A stretch of DNA of 64,000 bases, from assembly GCA_004380135.1 (NCBI GenBank), contig QXCR01000001.1:1-64000 (forward strand), in the 5' to 3' direction. Positions 33,425 to 44,581 of the stretch are shown piece by piece. Each line of letters starts with the position of its first letter. Position 1 is the stretch's first letter. The position numbers and the translations under genes are program-made. This DNA comes from Stemphylium vesicarium (taxonomy: Eukaryota > Ascomycota > Dothideomycetes > Pleosporales > Pleosporaceae). The notes below the pieces were generated by a model, which worked only from the letters and a program-made list of their open reading frames with translations, did no database searches and had not been told where the DNA came from.

Positions 33425-35222
33425 ATGGCTGCAAACAGCTCCTCGCGCCAGGATCAGCCTTCGAGTGAGACGACACCTCTTCTACCCAAGCCAAGCGCCG
33501 ACACAAGCGTCATCGATCCCGGTGGTGTTATCGCGCCTGCGGGAATCCAGCCAGAAGATGGGGGAGACGTCGAGCGGCAGGTCAGCCATGGCGATAGCTT
33601 CAAGCATCACGGTTTGCCGGAAGTTAGGAAGCGCATGAAGTATATATTTCCAGCAATAGCTATTGGTGTAAGCTCACAGCGCTCCTCAGCCTGAAATCTC
33701 TATAATTACCCATGAAGCTAATATCAGACTGCAGGTCTTTCTATCAGCAGCAGATCAAACCCTAGTCATCACGACCTACGGCACCATCGGTACCGACCTA
33801 CATGCCCTTTCCTCGACCTCTTGGATCGCGACCGGCTACTTCCTCACCCTCTCCGCTTTTCAGCCTCTCTTCGGCAAGCTCTCGGATATCTTCGGGAGGA
33901 AACAATGTCTGCTCTTCGCGTACCTGATGTTCGGCATAGGGTCAGTGGGGTGTGGACTCGCAAGAACCATATGGGAGCTCGTTGCTGCGAGGGCGTTTGC
34001 TGGTATAGGAGGTGGTGGCATGTCAGTGTGTACCAGTGTGTTGTTGAGTGACATTGTAGGCTTGAGAGAGAGAGGGACGTGGCAAGCTTACGTCAATCTG
34101 GTGTACGCCGTGGGTGCCTCCGCTGGCGGACCTCTCGGCGGGTTTCTCGCGGACAATATCGGATGGAGGACATCTTTCCTGATACAAGGTCCAATGTGCG
34201 CCCTAGCCATCCTGGCGGTGGCGTTGGTACTCGATCTCCCGGCGCAAGATCACTCACACTGGAAAGAGAAGATCAAGAAGATCGACTTCCTAGGCGCGGC
34301 AATACTACTCCTTGCGGTCTTTGGACTCCTCACCGGACTCGATCGAGGCTCGAACGTCTCTTGGAGCAACCCTGTTACCATTGCCGGTCTGGCAATGACC
34401 CCATTGTTCATCGTCTTCGTCTTGGTCGAGAAATACGTGGCTAGTAACCCGTTTGCGCCAGGCCGCATCATCCTCAACAAGACGCTATTTGCATGCTACC
34501 TTTGCAACTTCTTCTCGTTTGGCGGCTACCTCGCCTCACTATTCTTCATACCGCTTTACTGGCAGGTAATCCGCGACTACAGCGCTTCGCAAGCTGGACT
34601 ACTCCTTGTACCCTCCATCCTTTGCGGCGTCAGTGGCTCGGTATTCGGCGGCTTCTACATGAAGCGTACGGCCAAGTACTACTGGATTACAGTGATAGCA
34701 TATGCAAACCTCACCGCTGGTCTCTCGCTCATCTTCCTCTTCGCTGGGACTCTTACTGAAAGCCTCCCGGTAATGGTGGTGGGGACCTGCATATGCTCTT
34801 TCGGTAATGGTATAGGTGTAACTACTACACTTATCGGCCTTATTGCAAATGCCTCACACGCCGACCAAGCAGTCGCCACAGCATGCTCTTACCTCTTCCG
34901 CTCGCTTGGCTCTGTCTTCGGTATCTCAATGTGTGCAACAGCGTTCAACCAAACCCTTCGCAAATCTCTTCAGGCTGCGCTTCAGGGCGATGATGATGCG
35001 GCTGAGATCGCCGAGCGTGTTAGAGCAGGCTTAGCGTATTACAGGTCCCTGGACCCGGAACTCAAGAGCATCGTAAGAGTGTGTTACGGAAGCGCTACGA
35101 GAGCAGCCCTCGGCGTGGGGATTGGGCTTGTTGCGGGAAGCGCGTTATTCGCTTGGTTCATCAAGGAGAAGAGTCTTGAGGACAGTAAAGCCAAGAGCGA
35201 TGGAGCGGGCGAAGCCGAATGA
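33425..35222 (+). CDS. MFS transporter of the DHA2 / vacuolar basic amino acid (VBA-like) type
   Basis: Two exons, 33425-33667 and 33735-35222, encode 576 aa. A polar N-terminal tail contains ETTPLLPKPS, a dileucine-type motif (PLL) common in vacuolar transporters. The membrane part begins MKYIFPAIAIGVFLSAADQT; the DHA2 signature follows (SSTSWIATGYFLTLSAFQPL, then FGKLSDIFGRKQ), and GGPLGGFLADNIGWR is the antiporter motif C region. Roughly 12-14 hydrophobic helices can be counted. This arrangement matches fungal Vba/Fnx2-like vacuolar amino-acid transporters and also multidrug exporters, so the substrate is open. The intron follows AIAIG (GTAAGC...GCAG). Confidence 0.88.
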
Positions 35223-36566
35223 AACGAAGCTTTCTGATGCTACGAGAGGTCTAGAGCGTGTCGCGTGTCCGGTCTAACGCGGTCGCACTTTGTGCTAAGT
35301 TTACTAGACCACTGGGAAGCGGACGGAGAGCTAGATATTGCGGTGACAGGTGGGCGACTATCTTGTCTGGACTCACCGCTCGGCGGCAGAAAGAAAGCCT
35401 TCTTGTATCAGTAATGCACGATACTCGCGACAGTAGCTCGGAAGCTCGTGAAACGAAGTCCGAGAGTAAGCGGGCTCTATCGTGTATAGAGAATCGAACA
35501 TCGTCTTGCTGCTCAGTTCTATTCGAGGTATTACATGACTGTGCGGTGAGACGTGGTTTGTGCAAGCCGCATTCAACATGCAAGTTGGTATGTAATTCGC
35601 ACTAGGAATTCGAATAGTTCGCCTTGAACTCTGTGTTTCCATTAGCATTGGCAAACCGATGCTGTGGTGAATTCCGGTAGATCAACGTCGCGTCGAACCT
35701 TGGGGCCATGCACTAGGCGCACGCTAGCGATTGAGACGATCGAAAAGAGGCCACGATCGAGGGCTGCGGTCACAGTTCCTTCTCACTGTCGATCACACGA
35801 TGCCACTGGAGACGAAGCCTCGAATCCAAAGGCCCGACTTCGTCGCTATTTAGCAGCGCTTCGGAAGCGGGAGATGGTTACCCTCTGCGCTTATTGAGCG
35901 CCTCGATGACGTGTTGCCAGACACCGCATTCCCGAAAGTGTTCCAACTTAGAAGATGATATCACATGTACGGTACAGTCACTCAACAGTCACTGCGTCCT
36001 GACCGCTATGCGCGATGCAATGACTCTGGAAACGATGTGGGCATCCAGACCGTGGGTACAGTCCACCCGACCCGTGGACCGTTTCAGAGATGACACAATC
36101 CGTTATACCCGCTTTTGGCTCTTATCACATCCACCAGACCTAGAAAAGTAATACAACGCATCCACCCCGCGGGCTATATGCAGGTAACACCCACTTTTGT
36201 TCCCGACGGCACTACACCTGACAATGACGTCAAGCCTCATGTGTGCACGTTCCTGGCGCGGCCCGTAACCGTCGGTACTCCAATCAAAAAAGCATTTGGG
36301 CACCAATGGCGCCGTGCCAGCTGTACAAGCCATCATCAAGCATGAGGCAATCCAAAAGAGTAGGGCTCGTGTGGGAAGCGTCTTGTCGGAGCTTATGAAG
36401 AGCCTGCGGGTGAACGTGGGGCTTTCCTAGTTGGTCTTTGTGCCCAGACTAAGACTTCGAAGCTCCGTTGTTTTAAGCTATTTGGACCCTTTCTTCTTCC
36501 CCTGACGAGTCATTCGGTCCTATATGAGGGAACAGAACCGGAAATTCAACACACCCAGTACGAAAA
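35223..36566. other. Intergenic region, no gene supported
   Basis: 1.3 kb without a credible gene. Overlapping open frames of 75-115 codons on both strands (35251-35654, 36103-36345) show no domain and no splice-consistent continuation. No repeat or RNA gene is visible. Confidence 0.5.
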
Positions 36567-38271
36567 ATGGGAATTGCTGTAGGTTTTGGGTGGGTGGTAA
36601 CCCATATGTTTACCGAGATGCTGACACCCCCAGAATCCTCCAGCCGATCCTGCGAACATTGTGCAAGCGCTCGTATACACTCTCTCGGATGTCTTTGATG
36701 CGACGAGGGACTTGTATCGCAACTTGACCATCAAGGAGCAAAGAGAGTATGAACAAAACCTCAGGGTCAAGGGCTATCCGGCCACAAGAAGGGTCGAATA
36801 TGTGAAGGATGAGAGACTCGGTAGCGACGAAGCCATCACGACGGACAAGTCGACAGTCGTACGACAATTCGAGATTGGATACCAGGTGTTGGGTGCCGAA
36901 TTTGCTATGGGCGATGGTATGCTCTCTGCTTCTGTACCACCTCACGAATTGATTTTTAGACACCGCCAATAGCGTCGCTACACCTTTCCAGCCCCTCCAC
37001 GAGCCCGATGTTGTATATGGACCAGTCAGCTAACGAGCCACACAACAGTGATTGCCCACACGGAGCTCCAGTCCCAGATCATCACCCTGCAGAGCGTATT
37101 GGTGACAACCTGTCTATACGGACCTTCCTCGACCGACCCTATTGCGCATCAGCTGTCTAACATCAACGCGGCATCAAGAGCGGCAGCGGCGACCTCGATC
37201 GAAATCCTAGCAGCATTGCAGGAACGTCAAATGGATGAACGCCCACTTACACCGAGGTCGATCCACTCAGCTACGGCACGCTCAAGCCCACACCATGCGC
37301 CTTCAGGTGTGCCATCTCACGTAACATCTCACGCGATCAGCCATCATTCCAGCAGCCATGCGCCATCTCATGTGCTATCTCTTGCCCCGTCCCAATCGGC
37401 ATCTCGCGCCCGATCGGTAACGCTTTCCCATGCGCCGACGCATGCACCTTCACACATGCCATCTCACACGGGGTCGCGCACGCCTACACGCGGGCCTTCG
37501 CGTGCGTCATCACAGGTACCATCACGCTCCTTGGCGCTTCCCCCGCCCCCGACCGGTACGAGCTCGGCTTCCACTGCACTCATGAAGTATGAGGACCCGC
37601 AACCTCGGTCGTCGCACGTGCGTAGTAGTAGCCCAGTCAACACGACGGTGCTTGACTGGCGAAGTAAAGTTGAGCCCGAGTCTGTCGTTTCGGGTACCAC
37701 TGTCATGACAGGACCGTCCTCATCCGCCGCAACGTCAGCTTCCGGTAACTTGTACTGCCGATACGCCTACGACCTGCAGCGTGACCCAACACAACAGCTA
37801 CACAGTACTGTAGTGTCAAGCAGAGACCCATACTGCCCGCATTGCAAAGGAGACCTGCATCTCTCGCCTGGAAAAGCTTGGGAGATATCCAAGTGGGCAG
37901 GCGATACTGAACGAACCTTCCAGGTGCAGAACCGCTTCGTAGTCAAGTGCCATCGTGACGGCCCGGATGGACAGTACTGCTGCGTCATATGCTCAAAGTA
38001 TGCTGATTCGGATACCATCTGTGGTGATGTCAAAGCTTTGGTCAAACATCTCTCTGACGAGCACGAAGTTCGTGAGCTCAAGCACGAAGAAGACATTGTG
38101 GAAGTCATCGAACAGCCAGGAAGTCGGAGGGACAGCGGTATCGGCTACGGCTCTTCTCGTGGGAGCAGGAGGAGCGCGAGTCTTGCATCGGGCCGGGGCC
38201 GCAGACGTAAAAGTCTGCCGGGTTACGATCGTGAAGTGGATGTCTTTGACATGAGGTCTTCGAGGAGATGA
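36567..38271 (+). CDS. Unrecognised Ser/His-rich protein with C-terminal zinc-finger-like region
   Basis: Three exons, 36567-36578, 36634-36916 and 37049-38271, give 505 aa. The first coding exon is only 12 nt (MGIA), joined in phase 0 to NPPADPANIVQALVYTLSDV. Residues 1-150 form a helical domain (TRDLYRNLTIKEQREYEQNL, HTELQSQIITLQSVLVTTCL, AASRAAAATSIEILAALQER). A low-complexity section of about 85 residues repeats Ser-His units (PSHVTSHAISHHSSSHAPSH). The C-terminal part has Cys/His pairs: YCPHCKGDLHL, VVKCHRDGPDGQYCCVIC and VKALVKHLSDEHEV, spaced like a degenerate C2H2-type finger. The tail is Arg/Ser-rich. I know similar fungal proteins with a helical N-terminus and C-terminal finger but cannot name a function. 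Confidence 0.7.
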
Positions 38272-40780
38272 ATGTCCTGCCGTTTCGCTTCGCTTCGTCC
38301 TTTGTCGGAAGGATTTCCGGGTCGTTACGCTGTTGTCTCGCTTCTTTCCTTGTTTTGTGCTACCCGGTTCTCATGGCTTGCGCTAAAATTTGTCCTTTCT
38401 CTTTTCGCTACGACTCCATCCTGCATCATAGTTTTAAATCTCATCCATAGCTCAGGCGTTGTCTATGCGGGTTACAAATTTCATCTCATAGATTATCTAT
38501 CAATCAAATGGTTCGCAACAATGGTCAGGTCTTCCGGGATTGGGTGACAGGCACCAGAGAATACTACAAGGAACGTTCTTACGTACCGTCCGTGCCAAAA
38601 CAGGGAACAGATAGTATGCGATAAACGATACTTCGCGTATGCACCTTCCCATTCGGTAACCATGTCACCGCTTCCTTGGTGTCGCGCAGGTCAAGGTCTT
38701 ACTGGCAGACCGTTTAGCCGTCGAGTGCTTGGCCATCAACTGGCTGCCAATTCGATTGAAGTTAGTTACTCCAACTACCAGTATGATGGTGTTGAGACGT
38801 CGGTATCATAATGGTTCACGAAATAGTCCATGTTGCGCAGGGCAAAGAGCCAACCAAGGTGTCCCCAAACACACGAAGCGCTACATGTAAAGCGACACGG
38901 AACATCAACCCACTCGACTACATCGTTTCACAGTAACAACGCAGCAGCCCCATCTCGCCATCCTCTCGCACAATAACCGCATAGATATTCACAGCCCCGT
39001 ACCACGCACCACCCCTCAGCCAGCCAATGTGTCCTCACAGCCACGCCGCACTAACCCCAAAGCACACCAGCCAAACTAGTCCCAAAACAGAGAATGGTGC
39101 CATCTCGCCCCAACCTTTTTCCCATGGTTCCTCACACGCGAACCCTCACAGCATGCATCAGCAGCGTATGCATAATCTACCCCAAATAAGTATGTGTATC
39201 CATAATAAAACAAAGCATGCACAATTGTGCATTGAACCTTTGTGTCGGGCTCACACTAGAGGAAGAGGGTAGGTGGTTATTGCTGGGCTTAGATGCAATC
39301 TTTGACCAAATGGGACAATGCCTCGAGACTGTAATCTACGGTTTCATGAGCAGATTGCCGGAAGGGGTAGTCTCGCGGCTATGGGGTGGATTGACACTAA
39401 GATGGTAATGCGGGTTAGAGTGTACTGCAGTATGTGGCGCTGTTTAGGCGTTTTCCTGTTGCAGCATTGGGTGGATTGAATGGATGGAAGTGCGGACAAG
39501 AGTAGCTAGGGTCAGAGAACAACCCCTCCGGGCTCAGGATATGTACATTATGATATTGCTCGTAGTCAGTCGAGCCCAATTGCTCACAGAGATTGTTTTG
39601 AGTTGGTCGAACATAATTAGAGACCCCAACCCAATGCAGGGCATATAAGTTTGTGTAAGTCGCGTTTCCTGCAGGCCGCTCGAACGAGTATATCCAGATT
39701 ACTGATATCGCCAAGTCTATTCTGCTTCCCAAAGTACATAGTTGGTCCCATCGTTATGTAGACAGCTCCTACAGTTTCGCGTTGTCATCATGAAAATGAG
39801 CGTAAGTAGCTTTCAGAAGTGACTGAGACTAACTGAATTTTAGGATAATATACCTCAGAACACCCTTCTTTTGCCGGATTTAATGAAAAGCCTTGTTCTG
39901 TGTTTGAACCGATGGAGTCGGCACGTTCAATTTGTGATCTCGCCGAGGTCTGCTTAGATCACGAACGCACCAGCTTGTTATCCCTTAACAGAGAGCTATC
40001 CAATTTAGATTTGAACTTCGCTACAGAGATTTGGTCGCTGGAAGCTTTGGTTCCTACTCTGGTTTCGATGACGAGTCTTGACTGTAGAGGCAGTGCTTCG
40101 GCAATTTGACTGAAGAATGGAAAGCAAACGGTGAAATTGTAAGGTCAAGACTAGGTACACAGCTACGAAACCTAAGCTCTTATGAAGAATTCGAAACCAA
40201 AATTCTGTTAATAAACCAAGGCACATGACCTAAACAAGGCCATCTACAATCGGAGGACCACTTGCACAGGGACCTTGATAAGTCTAGCAACACGGGGGAG
40301 GAAAGGTAATTGTTTTCAAATCTCTTCCTAATCGCGGATAAATCAACACACTTCATTTAATGGATAGAGAATAACATGTACAGAATGATAAAACGACATC
40401 GAAAGTCATGACACAAGATGGATGGCGAATGACTAAGCGAGTACCCAGATGGCCGATGCTCGGACGCAAAGAGGCGGGCTGCCCCTTCCCTCCCCTAAAC
40501 CATAATCACCGTCTCCGCTGTCGCAATCTTCCAACAAGCACGCCCATGTATCCAACGGCATGGCTGCGATTTCGGCGTGATCGGCTCTAAGCTGCACTTG
40601 TTTCTGAAGATACAAAAGGGAGCATTATCTCCAGTTAATCCCGAGACTAATCAAGGCTATAGCTGCAAATGTAATCCACATATATACTTGTTGCTCGCAA
40701 CTTGTAGTCTGTCCATTCAACAAAACGATTCCACTGCTCATTGCATAGATACCACAGTCGACGAATTTCCCCAGCTCACC
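38272..40780. other. 2.5 kb gene-free stretch
   Basis: This is the longest gene-free interval outside the repeat block. It is not RIP-like in composition. Open frames are all under 110 codons and none shows a domain, signal peptide or convincing splice partner. No tRNA arms or tandem repeats are seen. A long noncoding RNA or a fast-evolving small secreted-protein gene could be missed by eye. Confidence 0.5.
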
Positions 40781-41605
40781 ATGTCGGGACCATACCTTCA
40801 CGGCCACCACGCTTCCGTCCTCCGCTCGCATAGCTGGCGCACCGTCGAGAATTCCTGCCCACACATCGTACCCTACCTCAACAACCCTTCGCTCAAGATA
40901 TTGGATGTTGGCTGTGGTCCCGGTACCATCAGCGTCGATCTCGCCGCCCGCGTTCCACAAGGCTTCGTCTACGCCATCGATCCCTCGGCCGAAGTCATCG
41001 AGAAGGCGCGAAAGCATGCAAAGGAAAGGGGCATTACAAACGTGCGATTCGAAGCTGGCGACATCTTCGAATGGAACAAGCTTGAAGGCGTGGAAGAGGG
41101 AGGCTTCGATGTCGTACACGCGCATCAAGTGCTGCAGCATCTACAAGACCCGCTAGGCGCCATGAAGGAGATGAAGCGCCTGGCTAAGCCTGGTGGTATC
41201 CTTGCCATTCGAGATTGTAACTACGGTGCGATGGATTGGTATCCCGATCACCCGGTGATGCACAAGTGGAAGGAGCTGTACATTAAGGTCGCGCTTGGGC
41301 TCAAAGCACACCCGAACATTGGGAAACGACTACATGCAGTTGCTATGGAGGCTGGTTTCCCCCGCAGTGATATCGAGGCTAGCGTAGCTGCTTGGACGTT
41401 CAGTACACCAGAAGAAAGGGAATTCTGGTGTGGCCTCTGGGCCGACAGGACGGTCAAGAGCGACTATAAGCAGAGAGCTCTGGATAGCGGTCATGCGACA
41501 GAACAAGACCTGGAAGAAATATCAGCAACATGGCGAGAGATGGAGAAGAAAGAAGACGGCTGGTTCGCCGTCATCAACGGTCAGATCATCTGTCATGTCA
41601 GGTAG
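40781..41605 (+). CDS. SAM-dependent methyltransferase (UbiE/Methyltransf_11 type)
   Basis: A single exon of 274 aa from the ATG at 40781 (caccATGtc); the frame is open upstream to 40577 without similarity. Motif I is LKILDVGCGPGTISVDLAAR; motif II/III regions follow as GFVYAIDPSAEVIEKARKHA and NVRFEAGDIFEW; HAHQVLQHLQDPLGAMKEMK and LAKPGGILAIRDCNYGAMDW complete the class I fold. The last 100 residues form a helical C-terminal region ending EKKEDGWFAVINGQIICHVR, typical of a widespread group of uncharacterised fungal methyltransferases. The substrate is unknown. The 3' end is 350 bp before the tiny zinc-ribbon gene on the same strand. Confidence 0.88.
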   Translation: MSGPYLHGHHASVLRSHSWRTVENSCPHIVPYLNNPSLKILDVGCGPGTISVDLAARVPQGFVYAIDPSAEVIEKARKHAKERGITNVRFEAGDIFEWNKLEGVEEGGFDVVHAHQVLQHLQDPLGAMKEMKRLAKPGGILAIRDCNYGAMDWYPDHPVMHKWKELYIKVALGLKAHPNIGKRLHAVAMEAGFPRSDIEASVAAWTFSTPEEREFWCGLWADRTVKSDYKQRALDSGHATEQDLEEISATWREMEKKEDGWFAVINGQIICHVR

Positions 41606-41954
41606 GAAGAATAGGTAATCAAAAGCATGTCTTTGCCCTCTCTTACTCGGCCCTTCTGCTTGTCTCACTCCAGGTCATTTACGCGTCCCCCGCGCATGCT
41701 AATCGCGCCCACCCACGTCCTCCATCCATCTACCCAATTGTGACACCCAGCGCACTTACCGCGTGGCAGTCATCTGACAGATTATGCACTAGCTGCCTAA
41801 GCTTGCCGTAGCTGCCTGGCCCTGCAGAAGTTCGCTATATCAACCCCACTTTACCCCTCCAACCTCAGCTATCAGCAAAGCATCAATCTACAACCTTGCG
41901 AATACCAACCCTCATAGCACACCAAAGTACGAAGCCAACACTCCAGAAATCAAC

Positions 41955-42132
41955 ATGCAGTCCACTACCATTCTTGTCCACTCTCACAACGACAGCTGCC
42001 CCAAGTGCGGCGCTGGTATTAGCGATGGCACCAAGTCGTGTGGATCCTGCGGCAGCGTAAGTAATGGGGAAATCGCATACTGAATATTTCCAAAACAATA
42101 CTGATAAGCCTTTGCAGACTTGCCCCGTTTAG
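41955..42132 (+). CDS. 38-residue zinc-ribbon-like cysteine-rich protein
   Basis: A short gene of two exons, 41955-42056 (34 codons) and 42118-42132 (TCPV and stop). The intron is a clean GTAAGT...TTTGCAG of 61 nt with CTGATAA-like branch sequence. The product starts MQSTTILVHSHNDS and then carries CPKCG-x9-CGSC followed by C in TCPV: two CxxC pairs separated by ten residues (Cys 15, 18, 29, 32) plus Cys 36. That is the minimal zinc-ribbon layout. Metal binding is inferred; a metallothionein-like role is possible but metallothioneins usually have more CxC motifs. The start context caacATGc, the codon-perfect splice and the cysteine spacing are the support. Confidence 0.6.
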
Positions 42133-42389
42133 AGCAACCTCGATCCGTTTGCATAGGAGGGCATAGTGAGCGAGGCTGGAATGGAGATACCCGGAGGTTG
42201 TGCAGGAAAGGCGTTAAGCGCAGGAGTATATCTAGTTGTAGGCCGTGGAAATCAAGGCATGAGACAGAAGCAGATGTTTAGTGAGTCTTGAAATGAAAAT
42301 GTGTCATTGATGCAACACCTACGCGCTTTTCTTTCAAGATGCAAGGCATATTCTTCTCTAGATATGAAGCTTTCATTCTTCCAAGTCTG

Positions 42390-43048
42390 TCATAACCTCC
42401 ACAACCAGCTGCTCCTTTGAGCGTCGTTGATACACATATGTTCCAATACGAGCACAAAACTTAATACCACGACCGTCAACCACACGAGGACCGCATCAGC
42501 CTCACTCTGCTTACACCGTGTAATGAGGAAAGACCGTCTTTCATAAGCACGATATAGACACCGTTCCTCGTTGCAAGCACCGCGCAGGATGTCAATACTA
42601 CCGAGCGAGGTCTTGTCAGGAAACGGTGCATGGAGCCCGACCAAATTACGAATGCCCTCGTCAGAGCAGTTTTTACCTTGGAGACGTACCGGTAGGAGCT
42701 GTGTGGCATGTTAGTCATTTCTGCGGCACTCTAGCTTGCTTTTGCCGTAGTACTTACTACACCGCCAACAAGGTTAACGAGCAAGATGATAACGTCTAGG
42801 ACGGCGGCAAAGTACCCCCGTAAGTATTCTGTTGGAGATAAGACGAAGCTTGCGACAGCGGCAATGATGGTCAGGCCGCCGACGCCTGCGACGAAAGGGA
42901 GTAGCGCAGGAACCTTAGATAGGTCAGTGTCATTGTTCGGGTTGTGCTCGTCGATTAAGATGATGGAGATGCAGAGGACGACCATGGTAAAGAGGCCTTG
43001 GAGGATACGAAGGATGGTCACGGATATAAGGACTTTGGACACGGCCAT
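42390..43048 (-). CDS. Four-TM MARVEL-like membrane protein, paralogue 1
   Basis: Two exons, 42758-43048 and 42390-42698, encode 199 aa. Hydrophobic segments: VLISVTILRILQGLFTMVVL, LLPFVAGVGGLTIIAAVASF, YFAAVLDVIILLVNLVGGV and AVLVWLTVVVLSFVLVLEHM. The loop between the third and fourth carries several cysteines (KNCSDEG, GACNEERC, RCKQSEADA). The intron follows LVGGV in phase 0, the same place as in the next two genes, and the second exon is exactly 309 nt as in paralogue 2. The open frame extends 71 codons upstream of the chosen ATG, but that stretch is not hydrophobic-start-like and the paralogues begin at the equivalent of MAVSKVL. MARVEL-type proteins organise membrane domains (compare yeast Nce102); the precise role is unknown. 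Confidence 0.7.
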
Positions 43049-43342
43049 TGCGCTGATGATCTGGCAGATTATTCGACGAAGCTGCAGATGCCGAAACGGA
43101 GGGTTGAACAGACATATGCGATGAGAGGGAATTGCGAATAGGAAGGAGAATGTAGAAAAAGGTGAGTCTAGAACTAAAGACTTGGATACACGTGATACAA
43201 CTCGTCGGGGTCTAGTTACACCCAGACGGGAGAAGGAGTACATGCCGCAGGTACACGGCAATTGACAAATGCTGTTGTGTTACCTTTTACTATCCAGGAC
43301 TGACAGCCAGTAGCACCCGCACTTCCAGAAGCTCCCAGACAT

Positions 43343-44025
43343 CTAGAATCTATTTCCACTCGCCCTTTCAGCTCGCTGCCGTCCAAACCTCCACCCCTTC
43401 TCGGTCCTCGTACTTGCGGCTACCACAACGATAACGGCACCCACAATCAACGTTACTGCAAAGATGAAAGCCGTGTTTGCAGTGACTAGAGCACAGCGAT
43501 GCTTCAGGGCTGAGTAGTTGTTTGCGTAGGAGCACAGATCGTACCCTGAATAATGTGGTTCTTCCATGTCACCGCAAATCATGTCAAGCTCGTTTGCAGT
43601 CGGTGTGTACATAGCATCGCAGTAGTTGTCGTGAAGCTGTGTTGCGAATAGCTGAAGAAAAGAGCGATGTTCGTTAGCGAATTTTCAAGACCAAACCTCC
43701 CAGCTCCATAATCTATACCAAATGCCCAGTGGGAAGAGAAACTTACAATGCCAGCGACGAGATTCAGAAGCAGCACACCTCCATCGCTCGCAGCCCTAAC
43801 CCAAGGACGCAGAAATTCCCGCCATGTCGATGCTGCGAAGAGGAGTGCAGTAACTAGAGAAAGCAGGCTTGCGAAAGCAGCGAAACAGAGGAGTTTGGGA
43901 AGTGTACCCCACTCGTGGCCCTTTATTAGAACAACGGAGAGGGAAAGCACGATGAGGCTGAAAATTATTTGATTAGCTCGTAAGAGGAGGATCAGGCAGG
44001 TGAATGACTTGGAGGAGAAGTGCAT
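43343..44025 (-). CDS. Four-TM MARVEL-like membrane protein, paralogue 2
   Basis: Two exons, 43747-44025 and 43343-43651, encode 195 aa. It begins MHFSSKSFTCLILLLRANQI, followed by SLIVLSLSVVLIKGHEWGTL, a second helix LLCFAAFASLLSLVTALLFA and a third ending GGVLLLNLVAGI, where the phase-0 intron falls. The second exon reads LFATQLHDNYC, has loop cysteines (MICGDMEE, LCSYANN, HRCALVTANTAF) and the fourth helix FIFAVTLIVGAVIVVVAAST, then a basic tail. ORGs of this shape share the IKGHEWGTLP motif with paralogue 3 (IRGHHWGDLP), showing common descent. It sits 294 bp upstream of paralogue 1 on the same strand. Confidence 0.7.
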
Positions 44026-44581
44026 TGTGGATGGATTTGGTGGTTTCGGAGAGTTGCATGCGTCAGAAAGTAGTAGCCAGGAAGGAGAGCGAGGTAGTGG
44101 GAGGAAGGAGATGGCGTCTAAATTGAGACGCAGTGAAAGGCCATATGCACGATGTGCAATCTCATCACTCGACGTGCACAGTGATGGTGTCACCTTCAAT
44201 GTTCCGAGGCAACGGTGTACCGAAACTTCTTTCATTACTTTGTGCTCATTACTGCCGTTTGACAAGCGCCAACTTGCTTCATAACTCATATGGATCTGGT
44301 GCTCAGATCAAAGACACATGACTTACAACACATCCACCTCCACCTCCCGTGGAACGGGAAGCAAAACGATTGCGAGGATTATTCGGGTATCGCGCATTAA
44401 AAAAAAGATCGTCGTTACATAACCCTTGGAAAAACACTGGGCCCCAACCGTATCGGACGTAGCTTTGCGGGACTGAACGCTGACGTATAGTTTTGCTCGA
44501 AGTATAGGGCTTCGAGATGTTAGCATACCGTTCGTCATACGCGTAGAGTCTGCGGCAACTTACCATAGACCGTCTCAATGC
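44026..44581. other. Spacer between paralogues 2 and 3
   Basis: 0.56 kb containing the promoter of paralogue 2 and the 3' end of paralogue 3. Open frames on the minus strand (44303-44578) have no TM pattern like the neighbours, so they are not a fourth copy. Confidence 0.5.

Noticed and set aside
44303..44578. A fourth copy in the four-TM array
   Set aside because: The open frame has no transmembrane pattern or loop motif like the three real copies.
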